64,000 nucleotides of DNA from Welwitschia mirabilis (GCA_051453625.1 JBOZIK010000001.1:206490885-206554884); one strand, 5' to 3'. Shown: positions 24,523-38,130, numbered from the stretch's first letter. Notes: a model not told the origin generated them from the letters alone. Translations and numbers: made by a program.

Positions 24523-26861
24523 AATCTGATTACATGGATTTTCATTATACTATAAAATTGAAAAATTTCAATGAAATACATTATAATGAAAAACAAAAAC
24601 TATAATGCATAAAATGGTAAAATAGAAATACTCTTAAAAATAATGATCCATCACTTATTTTGCAAATTAGGATTATTGTAAAAATGAGGAGAATGGGATT
24701 AAAGATGAAACTGAAAGTAAAATGTGCTAATTGAAAATGGATTAAAATCAGTTTTTAGAAAATTCTAGAGGTAAATAAAATTTGAAAAGAATATAAATAA
24801 GAGGAAAATGATGTTTTAAAAGAGTTTGGAAATAAAAATTAAAATATAAATGGTGGCAGTGATAAGGACTAGTAGCAACACTAACTATTTTAAAATTTTA
24901 TAAATAAAATTTTAGAAAATAATTTATCAACTAAAGTAATAATATTTAGTGTTATAGGTTAAATTAAATGATGAAAGGAATGAATAAATTAGGAATGGAA
25001 TGTAAATTTGCACTATGTGATAAAAAATAATTATAACTAGAGATTTTATTTGTAGTGCATGATAATCCAAATGAAAACTAATATAAAGACCTATAAATGT
25101 AAATGAAAAAAATTCCTAGGATAATGGCCACTTTATTAAATTTTTTATGGATCTTATATATAGTTAGATGGATTACAGTTTTAAACAAAAAAGATGTCCT
25201 TTAAGTAAGCTTGTAAAATTTCAAAACATAGTAAGAAAATATTCAGATACATCAGTTAAAGAAATTAATCATAAAAGTATCTTTAAATCCTATCTTTTAT
25301 TTCCATAATTTACCTTTTCCAAATCATACATCTCTCTTGCTTAAGCATTTGGATCAAATTAAGCATCCAATGTTATGACATTTTATTTTAAAGCATGTTA
25401 TTTCTTAAAGAAATTAGTGATGCGTTACCAACAAGCATCTATAGCCTTAGTGAATTTAATCATATCATAAATAAGATCATTAGAGATTCACAACTAATAA
25501 GTATCCATAGCCTTGATGTAGTTAATCAAACCTAATTTAATTAATCATAATAAAATGTTCTTTGAAAGAAAAGATATTTTATTTGAGTTTTATTTTTCCT
25601 TATCATATTCAATAATTTTCTTATGCACATAAGAGGGGTCATTAGATCATTAGCCCAATCAAGAAAGATCTTGTCCCCATAAAATGCTTTAAAATAGAGA
25701 AAAAAATGCTTGAAATAAGAGAAACATAGTATGAAGATAGATAACACCTTTTTTAACCATAATTTCTAAGTTGAAGACCTTAAGTAAGACAAACATTAAC
25801 AAGATAAATAAAAACCAAGCTTAATATTTTGTTTAAAAATACAAGTTAACTTAAATTCTACCTAACTTATATTGATAAAGTAATCATATATTAATACTTC
25901 ATTCATTAAGATCCATTAACAAAAGTTATTTACACTTAAGAATTCATAGATGAATGAAAATAGAGGATGGTTGGTGATTTTGTTGAGGTAGTACCAAGTT
26001 TAAAAAGATGAAGGGTGAGAATTAAGAAGATGATGATTTATTCTATGCTTATAATGGTATTTGGGATTTTGTAAATGAAAAGGTTTAAGGTAATGATTAT
26101 ATATATGGTAGTTATTAGATGGCTTTAGGGGACAGAGAGCATTAGGTAACAATGTGAGAGCATCAAGAAATAATGTTTTTAGTTTGTTCCAAATTAAATC
26201 TAATATAAAGGAAAAATATAATTTAAAAGTAGACAATAAAATAAAGAATTTTAAAAGGGCTCTCCCAATATGGTGCATGAAAAGGGCTCAAGAGCATAAA
26301 AATGCAAGTTAGATGATGGGTTAAAGTTTTGCAAAGAATTTTGAGTTGGGAGAGAATCCATGTATAATTTTATGCACAATTTACAATATTATTGAAAACC
26401 TTAGTACAAGAAAAAAGTTTTATGCATTTAAAATTATAAATAGTCCATTCCTTATCTTGATTTTTCTTATTCAACAACTAATTCAAGAAATCATTTTAAG
26501 CATAAGACAAAGATGAATTGAAGACCACTTAATAAGGTAAATATTTATTAAGAAAATTATTAGAAATGATTTCAATGCTATATAATATTTATCTTATTCT
26601 TTGAGGTTTGAGTCTCACTTAAAAGATAAAGATGAAGGTAAAATAGTTATCTCCTAAAGTTGTTAAGGCAAAGGTTCATCATAGGATGGATCTTATATTG
26701 GATATTTTCTAATGTTATTTTCTTCATTAAGGTTACTAGTTAATTCCTCTTAATATAGCTACTCAAGTAATAATAGTTGTAATTTAAAAAGAGGTTTTTC
26801 TTTTATGTTCTCATTTCTATTGATTTTGATTATTAACTCATCATATGTTGTATAACTCATA

Positions 26862-26960
26862 AAGGTATATCCTTTTTTCAAATGGTTATTCATCTTCTAA
26901 TGATTACTCATTGTCTAACATATGTAATTATCTAATAAGGTATATCCTTTTTTCAAATGA
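26862..26960. repeat. Short direct repeat, 75-bp spacing
   Basis: A 23-base string beginning AAGGTATATCCTTTTTTCAA occurs at 26,862 and again at 26,937. It may be a small local duplication. Confidence 0.7.
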
Positions 26961-28195
26961 TCATATGCTATTTAGCATTTTTTAAAACTTAAGGTACTCA
27001 TGGATTTCCTAATTGAATTTTTTCTTATTCCTCAAGAACATGGCATAGATATTGACTTTACTATCATCACTTCTTATTAGATTTTTAGGACTTTAGGATT
27101 ATGTTCATGTAATATAGGAAGATCTTTCTCTTCTTGTTAATTTAAATTAGGTTTAAATAAGAAATAATATGGATATTGATTTCATGAATTTATTGGAGAA
27201 TTTATGTGTGGGTTTAGATGGTCTATTCTAGATTACTAAAGAAGGAGGAACATTGCTTGAAAGCTTGTTCATGATCATAGATAATTTGGATTTGGATTTC
27301 CATGATTTATCTTAATAAATCTTTTAATAGAGTAAATTAAGAAGATTATTACATGAATAAGGATAAAAGGATGAAGGATATTACTAAGGTTATAAACGAT
27401 AATGATTATGAGGGATGGTAGAAGGCATGAAATCAAACTATTTGCTAAATGGATCATGTGTCTAATCCATGTTAATTCTCATAAAATGATCTATAAAATT
27501 CATCGTACGAATGCATTTCACAACTTTTTAGGGTTTCAGAAGGGGTCCTACTATGAGAGGTATTTAGAGGTTTAAAAAATGTTATATATGAAGATTAAGA
27601 GAATTATAAGCAAAAAGGATAGTGGCATTATTTATTTGAATAAAAATACCTTAAGAAAGAAATGAGATTATGTTTGAGGCTATGCATAATGTTTTACATT
27701 ACGAGGTATGAAAATAAGCAGCAGAAAATGAAATGATAGGTAAATAAGATGAAATAACACCTATGAAAAAACTCTAAAATAATTCTAAAAGAAAAAATAA
27801 ACAGAATAAAAATAGGATCTAACTATAAATAAATTTATAAAAAACAAAAAGGAAACACAAAAAACATTGATTCCTATGTTAGTTTTTCACATTTTTCGAT
27901 TCTTGTTTTGGTTGTAACCTATAAAAAACTTATTAGATCTATAACATAAAATATCTAATATGAAAATAAGTTTTAGAATAGAATGGAAAATCTTTAAAAA
28001 ACTCCAAAAAGGACTAGTCTAGATATCACTAGAAATAGACCTATACCCATTACTAGAAAGAAAATAAAATAGAAACAGGACCAATTTAGGTATCACTGAG
28101 AGGGACAAGTATTAACCACTAAAAAATTTTAAAAATAAATTAAAAGTTGTAAGAAAGAATAGTTATGCTCATTTTAAGAAAGTTACCATGTCATT

Positions 28196-28215
28196 ATCCA
28201 TAGCAAGGATGCCAA
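28196..28215 (-). other. Primer binding site, tRNA-Asp type (decayed)
   Basis: The minus strand reads TTGGCATCCTTGCTATGGAT, related to the tRNA-Asp complement, at the end of LTR b3. Confidence 0.75.
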
Positions 28216-28217
28216 AA

Positions 28218-29690
28218 TCTATTTGCCAAAGTCTATTCATTCATTATATTGTAAAGGTAAAAATTAATAAAAACTGAGTGAGTATTTAATATAATTCTTT
28301 TACAAGGATAATTGAGGTAAATATTGATAAAATTAATAAAATTGTTTTTAAATTATAATAAAAATCAAACAAATAAAAATCAAGCTTTTAATATTTGAGA
28401 TGAAATTTGGTTAGTGACATAGAAAAATGAATGAGCTACAAAAATCTAGCTCGATTTGTCCAACATTACACCTTTACTTTTAATGATATCCTAAAATACT
28501 TAAAACATAAGCTTAAATTATCAAATCATAATAGCTGATGTATGATGCGATAATCTCATTTACCACATAAGTATTGGTAAATTTAATAGTTACTTGAAAC
28601 CTTCATAGCCCTTGATAAACATAAAAGTAAGAACAATTATACTTAAATCTATAATATGGTAGTGACTATAACAAGTATGTTAAATTTAGAAAAATTAGTT
28701 GTGATTAAAAAAATTGATAATATAGTCTTACCTAAGGATTAGAAGTACCAATTACATGTACTAAAAATTAAAGAATGAATAAATCATCTTTATATTAACA
28801 CAAGAAATAGTCTTACCTAAGGATTAAAGGTACTAGTTATGTAAACTAGAATTTGAAGAATGAATAATCAGAAAAATACATTACATCAAAGAAGGAAGAT
28901 GAAGCTAATATAAACACCTCAAACTAGCCTCAGAACAAGTCCATTCCCAAGGAAATTCTTTGAAAGTCATGTTAACTTGAGGCTCTAAGTATTCTTACTA
29001 CATTTATCCAATTAAAGATTCTTTATAATGAGGGATTAAGGCCATTTTATAGGTGATAAAAGGATTAGAATCCTTTAACTTATAGTAGTTGGTTGTGGTT
29101 ACAAAAACAAGGGTTATACTTTGAGTGGTTATATTTTGAAAGGATAAAATTTTTATCATGTAGCATTGCATAACATTTTTATTTTTCTTATGAAAGTATT
29201 TATGATTTGGCCTTTAGATGAGGATGATACTACCATCATATGCTATTGTAAGTTGTCTTCTATGTCATCATACTTATCACTACCACATGCTACTATCATG
29301 TGTCACTTTGTGCATCCATCATGTAACATATAAGTTTATGGATATTTATGATTTAATGTTGAACTAATTTCATAATTGATATGTCATGCATTTCACATCA
29401 AAAGTATACAATATAGCTTTTAACATATTCTATTTCAAAAAACCAGCAACATTAGTGACCTAGACAGTTGCACCATTATTTTTCATTTGATTTTCTTCAC
29501 TTCTTATCATGTCCTTCGAAAGGTAGTAATTTATCTAAAATTGTCATAGAAAATTTTATAATTTAATGTATAATGTATAAAATTGTCGAATACATAATTT
29601 TATGATAAAATAACTATTTTAATATCTTTGCCTATGCTAAATTAATCAAATATACTTGAAATAAATATTAATTTTTACATATGAATAACA
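28218..29690 (-). repeat. Family B LTR (copy b3), outer 5' LTR
   Basis: Aligns with b2 and b4 along its length. On the minus strand it starts TGTTATTCATATGTAAAAAT and ends at the primer site. No polypurine tract follows its right end, so it is the outer LTR of the tandem b4-b2-b3 array. Confidence 0.75.
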
Positions 29691-30554
29691 AGGCAATATG
29701 AATTCTGTCGTAGTCAATGAATTTAAACTTGTAGAAATATAAATTTAAAATATTAAGAAAATTATAAATAGACATATTAGAAGGAAAAAAAATATTTTTA
29801 ATGGAGATTAAATAAGTAGAAGAAGAAATAGTTAGATAGTGATATAGTAAAATAAATATGAGAGTATGATGGAGATATTAATAGAAGAGCCTATGGATCT
29901 AAGAAGGAGGATTTAAAAAACTTAAACACATTGGGATAGTTTAAAAGATGCAATAAAAACAATAAATAAGAAAAGAGAAATATTTTCAAAACTCTAGTTT
30001 TGTTTGTTTCGTCTTCTTTTACAAATTTGCAAAGCTTGATTTTATAAGTAAGAATGTTTACCTAGAATTTTAATAGGGTTATCCTTATCCTAAGTATATT
30101 ACCATGTTTTAATTCCCTAGAAATGTCCATACTCAACATGGAAATATGCTTTAATCTAAAGGAATAAGAGTTCCTAAAGAAAAATCTTTAAAATTCAACC
30201 TATAGTAGAACATCCTTAAAAAGAAGTTACCATATCAGATAAGTACTTCATAGAGAAGAATTCATATTATTACTACATATTCCATATTAATATTATTTAT
30301 GAGTTACATTAAACATCCCTAATGATAGGATAAAATGTACTAGACATCTTATCATATTAGGTTAAAAATTGTACTACACATCCTGTATTACGAGGAATAA
30401 AAAATATTTTTTGTAGTAACTCTAAATGTTAAGAAAATCCTAATATACATAACAATATGATTTGTATCAACTTATGGTTAATCTTATCTTGGTTTGAAAT
30501 TATTGGGGCTTTTCTTAGCCAAGTTATTCCATTAAATATTAGTTATTTGTTTTA
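29691..30554. other. AT-rich spacer, possibly copia 3' end
   Basis: I find no LTR ends or coding frame. It lies after the copia RNase H remnant on the minus strand, so the 3' LTR of that element could be here in decayed form, but I cannot show it. Confidence 0.4.
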
Positions 30555-31150
30555 TAGTTAAATAGTATACTAGTACACTTACTTCATAATATATAAGTTC
30601 TTTTATTTTATAAACTCCTAGATAAAAGTGTTTTATCCTCTCATGATGTACTATATTTTTTGCTATGTAAATAATAGATCAATTATCAATGGAAATATCA
30701 GTTGCCTTTATTTTCTTCAAGTTTATTACTTCTAGAGGTTTCTTTAAAAATTAATTTCTCTACATTATTTAAATGTAGTTATATATTCTACTTTGATAAA
30801 ATATTTTGTTTTGGTCCCTTAACACTTGAATCACTACAAAAAGGATGATATTATAAAGAATACACTATGTCCTAATGTTGAAAATGAGATATCTAATTCT
30901 CTAGTAAAGTTAGAATCAGAGTATTTCTTTAGGATAAACTAAGAAGATTTCATATATATAAGCACTAAGTCTAGTATCTTTTTCAAGTATCTTAGAACTC
31001 TTGTAAAATCATTCAAATGATTGATATTTGATGCATGTAGATATTTAGATAAGACAATAAACACATAAGAGATATTAGGTCTAGTGTTGTTAACATAAAT
31101 AAGAATACTAACCATTCTTCTATAGTGAGTTTTATTGCTAATTTTAAATC
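30555..31150 (-). pseudogene. Ty1/copia RNase H remnant
   Basis: Minus-strand translation gives YRRMVSILIYVNNTRPNISY, then VLRYLKKILDLVL, then KKYSDSNFTRELDISFST and KVEYITTFK. These match in order the plant copia signature YRxLVGSLLYLTxTRPDISY, ILRYLKGT, GYSDADYAGDLDTRxST and TEAEYxA. RNase H removes the RNA template during reverse transcription. Many stops are present. The protein continues toward the reverse transcriptase on the right, but the N run at 31,281 interrupts it. The assignment to copia is firm; lineage cannot be given. Confidence 0.8.
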
Positions 31151-31280
31151 TTTACTAGCATGTATTTTACATCATGTTCCAAAGGTGTTGTAGCACATTT
31201 GAAATTTTCAATTAATATTTCTAAATAATATCTATGATATACTTTTTTGACTTAATAATATTTCATTATTTCTTTAATTA

Positions 31281-31299
31281 NNNNNNNNNNNNNNNNNNN
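31281..31299. other. Assembly gap (19 N)
   Basis: A 19-base N run within the expected RT region of the copia remnant. Confidence 0.95.
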
Positions 31300-34200
31300 T
31301 CCAAAATTACTTATATAATGAAATCTATATATGTTTCATATCTACTTTATTACTATCCATTGTTAACATTTTATTAACATAAATCACTATATATATATAT
31401 ATATATATATTTTCATTAAACTTAATGAATAATGGAGCATTTTCATCCTAATAATCATATACTCTAAATCGAGTGATGCTCAAGTAACTAGTAAGCCTTT
31501 TACACAATGCTATTAGAACTTATTTCAACCTCTATAATGAATTAGTTAATATACATAATTTTTGTTTTTTCTCTTTCACTTTAAAGTTTTTATCTTTCGT
31601 GGTATAAACATTTTTCTTTATATCTTCGTTGATAAGGTAGTCTTTATGTATAATTTATGCAATTTTCATCTTTTTAAGATACTAAATTAATCATATTTTT
31701 CATGGTAGCCTAATTAGCTATTAGTGTAATAACTTCATTATAATATAATCCCTTTCTTTAAGATAGGCCTGTAGTAACAAGATAAGATTTATATCATTTA
31801 AAGGATATGACCTTTTTAATACTTGCTATGAAAAACCTATTTGTTAGATAATGAAATGTAATCCAATGGAATTTAATGAACTTCCATATACCACTTTTTA
31901 TAGGATCATTGTATTTTTGTTTTATGACTTAGACTTAATGATAATGTAGAATGGCATCTTTAAAAGAGGCTAGTTACCATCAAAAGTCAAAGAAAGTTAT
32001 CCTTATTATCATGTAATTCATAAGATTGCTGCTTGATTCTAGTTCTTCTCTTTTTATCATAACTAACATCATGTAGAATATAATATAACTAATTACATTG
32101 TTTTGATATTTGAAAATGATTAGCATTCTCATCAAGAAATCTAATGTTTTTCCATTAGCATCATGTTCATATGTTATAGGCACATATGATATAAGCATAT
32201 GAAATTATTCTATTTCTCTAGGCTGTATAGTAGATAAACTATTTTGATTGATAAAAACTAATGAGTTAAAATTGGTAATACATCTTGTGCTTCAACCATA
32301 AGACATTGTACATCTAATATTTTCACTCAATCAGAGGAAAAATAAAGCTTTAAAATATTAAGCTAAGAATTATTTTACAATTGTTTAGGAAAGATAACAT
32401 CATAAGATATGATGATCTTATGATGGCAACAATTGTACATGTAATGGAGGAAAGAAGCTAATGTATTCTCAGATATGACTATTAAAAACCAAGGGTTGAG
32501 ATGGTCTAAGCAAGCATGCCACAATAACAATGGGGAAATGTATTCTTGTAAAATATTTTACATAATTTAAAGCATATAGACATATCCTTAAAGATATATT
32601 AGTTTTTCATGCATGTAACCTTTCATGACAAGATTTTAAGTAACACCAAAAGTGTCACTAAAATGTTTATGATGAAAATCAAATGATTTCTAGCAAGAGT
32701 GAAAAGGAAAAAAATATAAAACCTTAAATAGGAGACATAAAAAATATGAGAGATCATTTTTCATTATAGGAAAGATAAGTAACATGTAATTAAACCATGA
32801 CCTTCTCTAGGAGTTAGAGCTTTTCCTATTAGATAAACTTAAGTAGGCCATGTAATAAAACCATCAAAGTAATCATGCTTATAAGTCATATTCTTGGTTT
32901 CACCAATATGTAGAATTTAAGATTCATCATAAGGCATGTTCTAATTCATATGTATAAAATCATGACATTAATAAATGGTATTAGATTCATAACATTCAAC
33001 ATTTTTGAAAGAACCAAAATCAATAGTAACAATTTTATTTTAGGAGTAGTCTTAATTATATTTCAAGAATTCTCACAATAAATATTTATATTATGTTATA
33101 TTTTTTAATGAAAATAATGAGGTTTGTTTTTCATTAGATAATCATTTTTCTAATGTGGTTTGTTCTTTGGATAATATTGATGTCATTAAGAAGATGTCTG
33201 TTTTTTTTAAGGGATATTTATCTTTATCATGATTCTTAACATAACATAAAGGGAGTTTCTTAAAGAATGTTTATTAGAATGAGATCCATCATAAGGATGT
33301 AATATTAGAGGATGAGGAGCCAACAAATTTAACTTATACTTTCATAACAATGATATCCTTACTAAGCATATTAAAGGTCATGTGGAATAGTTACTTACTA
33401 CCATTTAGCAATGAAATATAGCTAATTAGAGATGAATCTTCCAAACAACATATAAATAACTTGAGATAATGGATACAAACATGATTTTATAGGTTAATTT
33501 TAGCAATGCTTGCCTTTATATAAATTACTTACATAATCAACTATCACATATTACCTTTACCATAATGTACAATATTCATACTCATGAATACTTATGATGA
33601 TATTTATAAGCTCTAAATCATTCTTTAAATAGAATATGTCTTAGTATATAATGAAGTTAGTGTTAAGTCATATTACTTCAATTTATCAACTTTCTATGCT
33701 ACTAAGTTCTAGGTTTTTATATAATTTTAATAAAATTATAGTCTCTTCATTATAGTTCTAAGAGAAACATGTGATTTCTTTAAAAATTTTTAAACCATAT
33801 ATGTAAATGGTGAACATGAAATATTATGCCAATCCTACTAAATCTAATCATAATAAAAGGTAGTATTCACATTAATCATGATTCTAATCATCATTATCAA
33901 CGTGAAGGATCTTATAATATCTAAAACTTTTCCTTTGAGTGTTTTTTTTGAGAGATTATAATAAAAAATAAAAATAAAAAGATATGAAGTGTGGTCAAGT
34001 CCCTATGGGATTTTACTCACATCCACTACTAAAGAAATGATCTATTCATTATATAAAGAAAACTTATCAAAACAAGATGATAAAATGATATATAAAAAAA
34101 ATAATATAGTTCACTTAAAAAAGTCTTATTCACATCCATAAGTCAAGTAATCTAGCTAAGTTACAAAGACACAAAAGATGTTATAAAGGAAAAAAAAAGT

Positions 34201-34533
34201 CATAGTAGAGAAGTATAGTAAAATGAAAAGGAATATTGCTCACTTTCATAATTCAAATAATATATATAATTCATAATGATATATCAAAATAAATACTTTC
34301 TTTTTTAACAAATCTAACCTCTAAAGAATATTTACAAATACATGTGAGAAAGTAAAAAAAAGGAGTTTTCTTAGGATCCTTATGTGCATGTGATAAATCT
34401 TAATATAATGGATCTAAATAATTTTATGACTAAGTAAAAACTTTATCATATTTTAACTCTTTCTTCTAAACTAGGAAGTAATTATGAACCTTCTAAGGAT
34501 ATTACCATTAATGTATGAATCACCTAAGTAGAG
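31300..34533 (-). mobile_element. Probable decayed copia internal region and unassigned DNA
   Basis: By position (upstream of RNase H on the minus strand) this should hold RT, integrase and gag of the copia element. I could not read any of their motifs reliably. Near 33,985-34,360 a loose repeat of a block containing forms of TTACTCACATCCAC occurs about three times. Everything else is AT-rich and unassigned. Confidence 0.3.
31388..31411. repeat. (TA)n microsatellite
   Basis: About twelve TA units in a row. Confidence 0.95.
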
Positions 34534-35773
34534 TGTTGCTATACCAAATTGTATGTTTTTTATGGTGTATTTTGAGTAGCTTTATAGGATATTTAGATGA
34601 GTTTAAATGGATTTGATGATTACTAAGATTCAAGAAGAAAATCATGGAAATTCACAATTACTAGTAAATCTAGAGGCATTTTGAATCAATTTTATACTTC
34701 ACATTCTAAGGAGGAATTAATGATTGATTAAAGATGTTTAGAAGTCTATTATTCTATTCATCATCTGAATAATAAAACAAACACCACTTGTATGCCAATA
34801 AGGATGCTGATTGGATTAATAATGAAAACTAATATGAAACCTATCTTAACATGGAATTATCTCCACCATCATCTAGATGATAGTTAGGACAACCACTATT
34901 TTTAGTCAATGCACCAAATTTTATCTAACTTATGTAATGTAGCATATACCTCCCATGCATCATAAGGGTTTCCATTACATCTATTAGGATTTGCTATTTT
35001 TAGGTCTTTTATTATTATGAATATCTTCTTTACTCTTGTTCTAAGATCATCTTCTTTGACATATAAAAATTTTGTAATAGGGGATTAAAGGATAAGAGGT
35101 TCATTCATTAGTTAGAGAGAGGAATCTTCTTTGGTGCCAAGCTTTATTTCCTTTATTGAGGTGTTGTTTCTTTATAATAAAATGTTGGTTTGACTTTAAT
35201 AAAAATCTTCTTTTAGTTTTTATTCATGTGCATGTCCCTTATGATTTATGTTAGTTATGATTTCATAACAACTTCATAGTTGATATAGATCATCAAGGTA
35301 ACCTTTGTTAAGATTGAAATGATTAGTTTAAGATTTGCATTATATTACTTTTGTATATTTCTAGCTTATTGATTGCATGTTTTGCATATTTTATTTAATT
35401 TACTTGATAGATTAAGTTGGTTAAGGTTAGTAATAGTTTCTTTAATCGATCTAGGTTATGTAGGGCTGATCTTATGATAGGAAGATTTGGTAGTTAGATA
35501 GATATTGCATTTAGAATAGCTATCATTTACATTGCACTAGTGTATTTAATTTACATAGATTTCTTGCATTGTACCCTTTATTATTGAATATAAAAAGAAA
35601 AATACAAAAATACATTATTTAAAATTAATTCTTTAGCTTTGATCCTAGTGCCTTTAATAGATTACAACACTTGGGTTCACTCCCATCTGTAGTAGTATGC
35701 ATGTTATGCAAATATTTATGATTGATAATACTTGACCAAGGACATAATGCTTACATAAATACATACTAAAATA
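34534..35773 (+). repeat. Family A LTR, 5' LTR of plus-strand derivative
   Basis: Starts TGTTGCTATACCAAATTG, matching the start TGTTGTGCTACCAAATTG of the full family A LTRs, and ends ACATACTAAAATA, matching ACCACAACA after decay. A decayed primer site follows. The body aligns with the solo-like LTR at 4,562-5,753. Length about 1,240 bp. The matching 3' LTR is not in the window. Confidence 0.8.
34868..34881. repeat. 14-bp perfect palindrome in LTR
   Basis: ATCATCTAGATGAT. Related palindromes occur at 43,393-43,404, 43,451-43,464 and 50,685-50,700 in non-coding parts of family A elements. Confidence 0.9.
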
Positions 35774-35775
35774 TC

Positions 35776-35792
35776 TTAATACTATTATTGAG
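35776..35792 (+). other. Primer binding site, heavily decayed
   Basis: TTAATACTATTATTGAG follows the LTR by two bases and aligns base for base with TTGGCGCCATTGTCGAG, differing mostly by G-to-A and C-to-T changes. Recognition depends on the LTR boundary. Confidence 0.65.
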
Positions 35793-36488
35793 AAAAATCT
35801 CAAGGCATTCGAGGATTATTGTTACCTAGATGAGTTCCTTGGATTTTGATTTAGGTTATTGTGATGGCATTGTATTTTTGCTATATATACCTTAGTTGTT
35901 CTTTTCATAGTTTTTGATTTAATTTCACAAATATCACATGGCCATCCTATCTGATATTAAGATTACATGGTATAATGATGGCTTATAGTTAAGGTTTTAT
36001 TATTATTTTTTCATAGTTTCATTTTTTTATATCATGTAATAAGTTGATATCATCTCATATGTCATCTAGAAGACATAAGAAGACAACTAACAATTTATTC
36101 CTATTTTGTTTTTGGTGATTCTATTTTCTCCACTTTTGGTTTTTTGATTTTTGGTTATCTTAGATATCTTCTAGATGATAAGTGAGGTGATGTTTACATA
36201 AAAATTTTGCTGAGCATGCATGAATGTGATAAAATCTGTTGAAAAGCTAAAACATATGAGAGAACAAATCTTAATCAAGAAAAATACTAGAAAAAGACTA
36301 TTTAATGATAAATAAAATTTATATATGCACATCTTAGGTATGTAATTTCCAAGATTTAAAGAAACTTTTTTCTGCTTTTGTTACATTAGAATAAAATTTT
36401 TCAAAAGAATAGTAGTGAAAATAATGGAGTAAAAGAAAAAATAGTTTATTCCCTTCCTCATTAATGAGTAGCATTACTTAATACAAAT
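35793..36488 (+). other. Leader of plus-strand derivative element
   Basis: Non-coding leader between primer site and first ORF. It carries family A GTCATCTAG-type motifs near 36,061 and 36,170. Confidence 0.55.
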
Positions 36489-36698
36489 ATGATAGAATCC
36501 TCTGATTCAAATGAAAATGTTAAAGTAGAAGAGTTAATTGCTAGAAGAAGACGTGAAAAACAAAAATATTTTGACTTACCTTCTAGTGACGATGTAGAAT
36601 CTAAAACCAAAAATTCTTCTTGTTCATCCTTTCCATCCACTTCTACAAATAATGACAAAAGGACCATTGGAGAAATATTAGATAAAATAAGAGATTAA
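36489..36698 (+). pseudogene. Gag N-terminal-like fragment
   Basis: A 69-residue open frame rich in Ser, Glu and Lys that ends with DKRTIGEILDKI. A second, similar stretch (KRTLREIFKE) follows at about 36,730-36,768. Athila Gag proteins begin with a segment containing RTLRELA, so this is probably the N-terminal end of gag, duplicated. The start codon at 36,489 is the first ATG after the leader. No later gag motif (FYxGL, AWE, CCHC) follows, so the rest of gag appears replaced by the acidic region downstream. Confidence in coding status is moderate, in gag identity low. Confidence 0.4.
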
Positions 36699-36772
36699 GA
36701 AATGAGTAAAAACAATAGAAATTCTAAAAATAATGAAAAAAGAACACTTAGAGAAATATTTAAAGAATAATT

Positions 36773-37129
36773 ATGGGTAAAATGTTAAGATTAATAACTG
36801 GGATCCTTCCTATTTTTAACAATTTTTTCCCTCATTTCCAAGCTTCATGTCAAAATGACAATGAAATTTTACAACATGTTAGGGATTTTACCTCATCTAG
36901 TAAAACATTCTACAATCAATCTATTGAGTCCCAAACATTTTTAATGGATTATTATGAAGAACAACCATGTTCCATGAATTATTATGAAGAAGATTCATCT
37001 ATCATAAAATGCTATAAAGAAAGGAATAACTATGTTAATAAAATATTTGATGAAATAAATAAAACTTTCAAAAATCAAAAGAAAAACATAGAAAATCTAA
37101 TTGAGATGCCTCAAAAAAATATATTATAA
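36773..37129 (+). pseudogene. Unknown ORF segment with YYEE repeats
   Basis: A 118-residue open frame in a region where the plus-strand frames keep polar, non-random composition. It includes MDYYEEQPCSMNYYEEDSS, a short duplicated motif, and ends with a Lys/Asn-rich stretch. No known domain is recognised. It probably belongs to the same protein as the acidic region that follows, after frameshifts. The next frame runs on to about 37,320 with DHPTSFHLLGDGKNDNN. Confidence 0.4.
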
Positions 37130-38130
37130 AATAAACTATTTCAAGATTTTTTTAAAACAAAAAAAGCCTATCCTAGTATATCCCACCTTGAGAAACATGA
37201 AGAGAACTTAGAAATAATTAGCAATAATTCTTACTTTACAAGAGAAAATATGGATCATCCTACATCATTCCACTTATTAGGAGATGGAAAAAATGATAAC
37301 AATCATGATTTAACTCAATTATAAAATAATAAGGACGAATAAGAATATTTATTAGATGATAATACACTAGATTATGACCCCATGCACTTTTTATTAAAAA
37401 TAAAGATGAAATAAAAGAATTAATTCATGAAAAATACAAAAATTATTTAATTCATGATGAAGATAATGATTACATTTCTCTTTATGATGAATATATTAAA
37501 TTGAAAAATGATGACATGCAATAGAATAATGAGAAAGATGAGGAGGAAGAAGAAGATGATGATTCTTGAGATACTAGATCATACTTCTAGTTTTTACTTA
37601 CTTGCTAATAAGGATGAAGGAGTTTAACCTTTAATAGAAATCTAATATATAAGATTAATGGAGAATTTATGTAATGAAGATAAATTAGTGGATAATTTAC
37701 ACAATGAAGGAAGTTATCCATCTTTGTCATTTAAACTATAGTCTTAGATTATGATTAATAATAGTCTTTTAATAATATATAATAAGGATTATATTTTAGA
37801 ATTAAGTGAATTACCCAATGGAGAGGAGGAAGAATCAACTAAAGAAATATCAGAAAATATTCCATCACATAATGAAGATAATAAGCTCCTTTCTTTTTAT
37901 GATCTTTTTGATGAATTGACCAACTTAGAAAATAATAATAGTTCTTAACAAAATAATAATGAGTACAATAGAGAAGATGAAGATATAGTCAGTAATAATG
38001 ATAAAGACAATGAAGAAGAGGAACATATTAGAAAAGAAAATAATGAAGAAAGTAAAGAAATAATTCAACAACTTAATAATGAAGTCAACAATGAGGAGGA
38101 GAGGCATAATAAATAACCCATAAAAAATCA
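37130..38130 (+). pseudogene. Acidic Asn/Glu/Asp-rich coding region, copy 1
   Basis: Plus-strand frames through this kilobase are strongly acidic and asparagine-rich, for example ELPNGEEEESTKEISEN within the 65-residue frame at 37,751-37,948, and NNDKDNEEEEHIRKENNEES near 38,000. Stops and frameshifts interrupt it. A related copy is found at 52,314-52,398 joined to 61,706-62,270, so both derive from one element family. No domain is recognised; acidic low-complexity linkers are common in disordered protein segments. It leads into the repeat protein region that follows. Confidence 0.5.

Larger units (their letters stand above)
24030..28195 (-). mobile_element. Family B internal region 2, shortened
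   Basis: A 4.2-kb internal region lies between LTRs b2 and b3. Its ends match those of internal region 1 (24,063-24,600 with 14,890-15,300; 27,200-28,195 with about 20,330-22,458), but about 3.4 kb of middle sequence is missing, including the GC-richer segment and most of the second ORF. The polypurine tract at the left end is decayed. No coding domain could be read. A fresh 231-bp tandem duplication lies at its left end. Confidence 0.6.

Noticed and set aside
33985-34360. Possible three-unit repeat with TTACTCACATCCAC-like blocks
   Set aside because: Similarity is weak and the region is AT-rich; not listed separately as a repeat.
36461-36667. 68-residue minus-strand frame
   Set aside because: Mirror of the plus-strand gag-N-like ORF at 36,489-36,698, whose composition and position make better sense.
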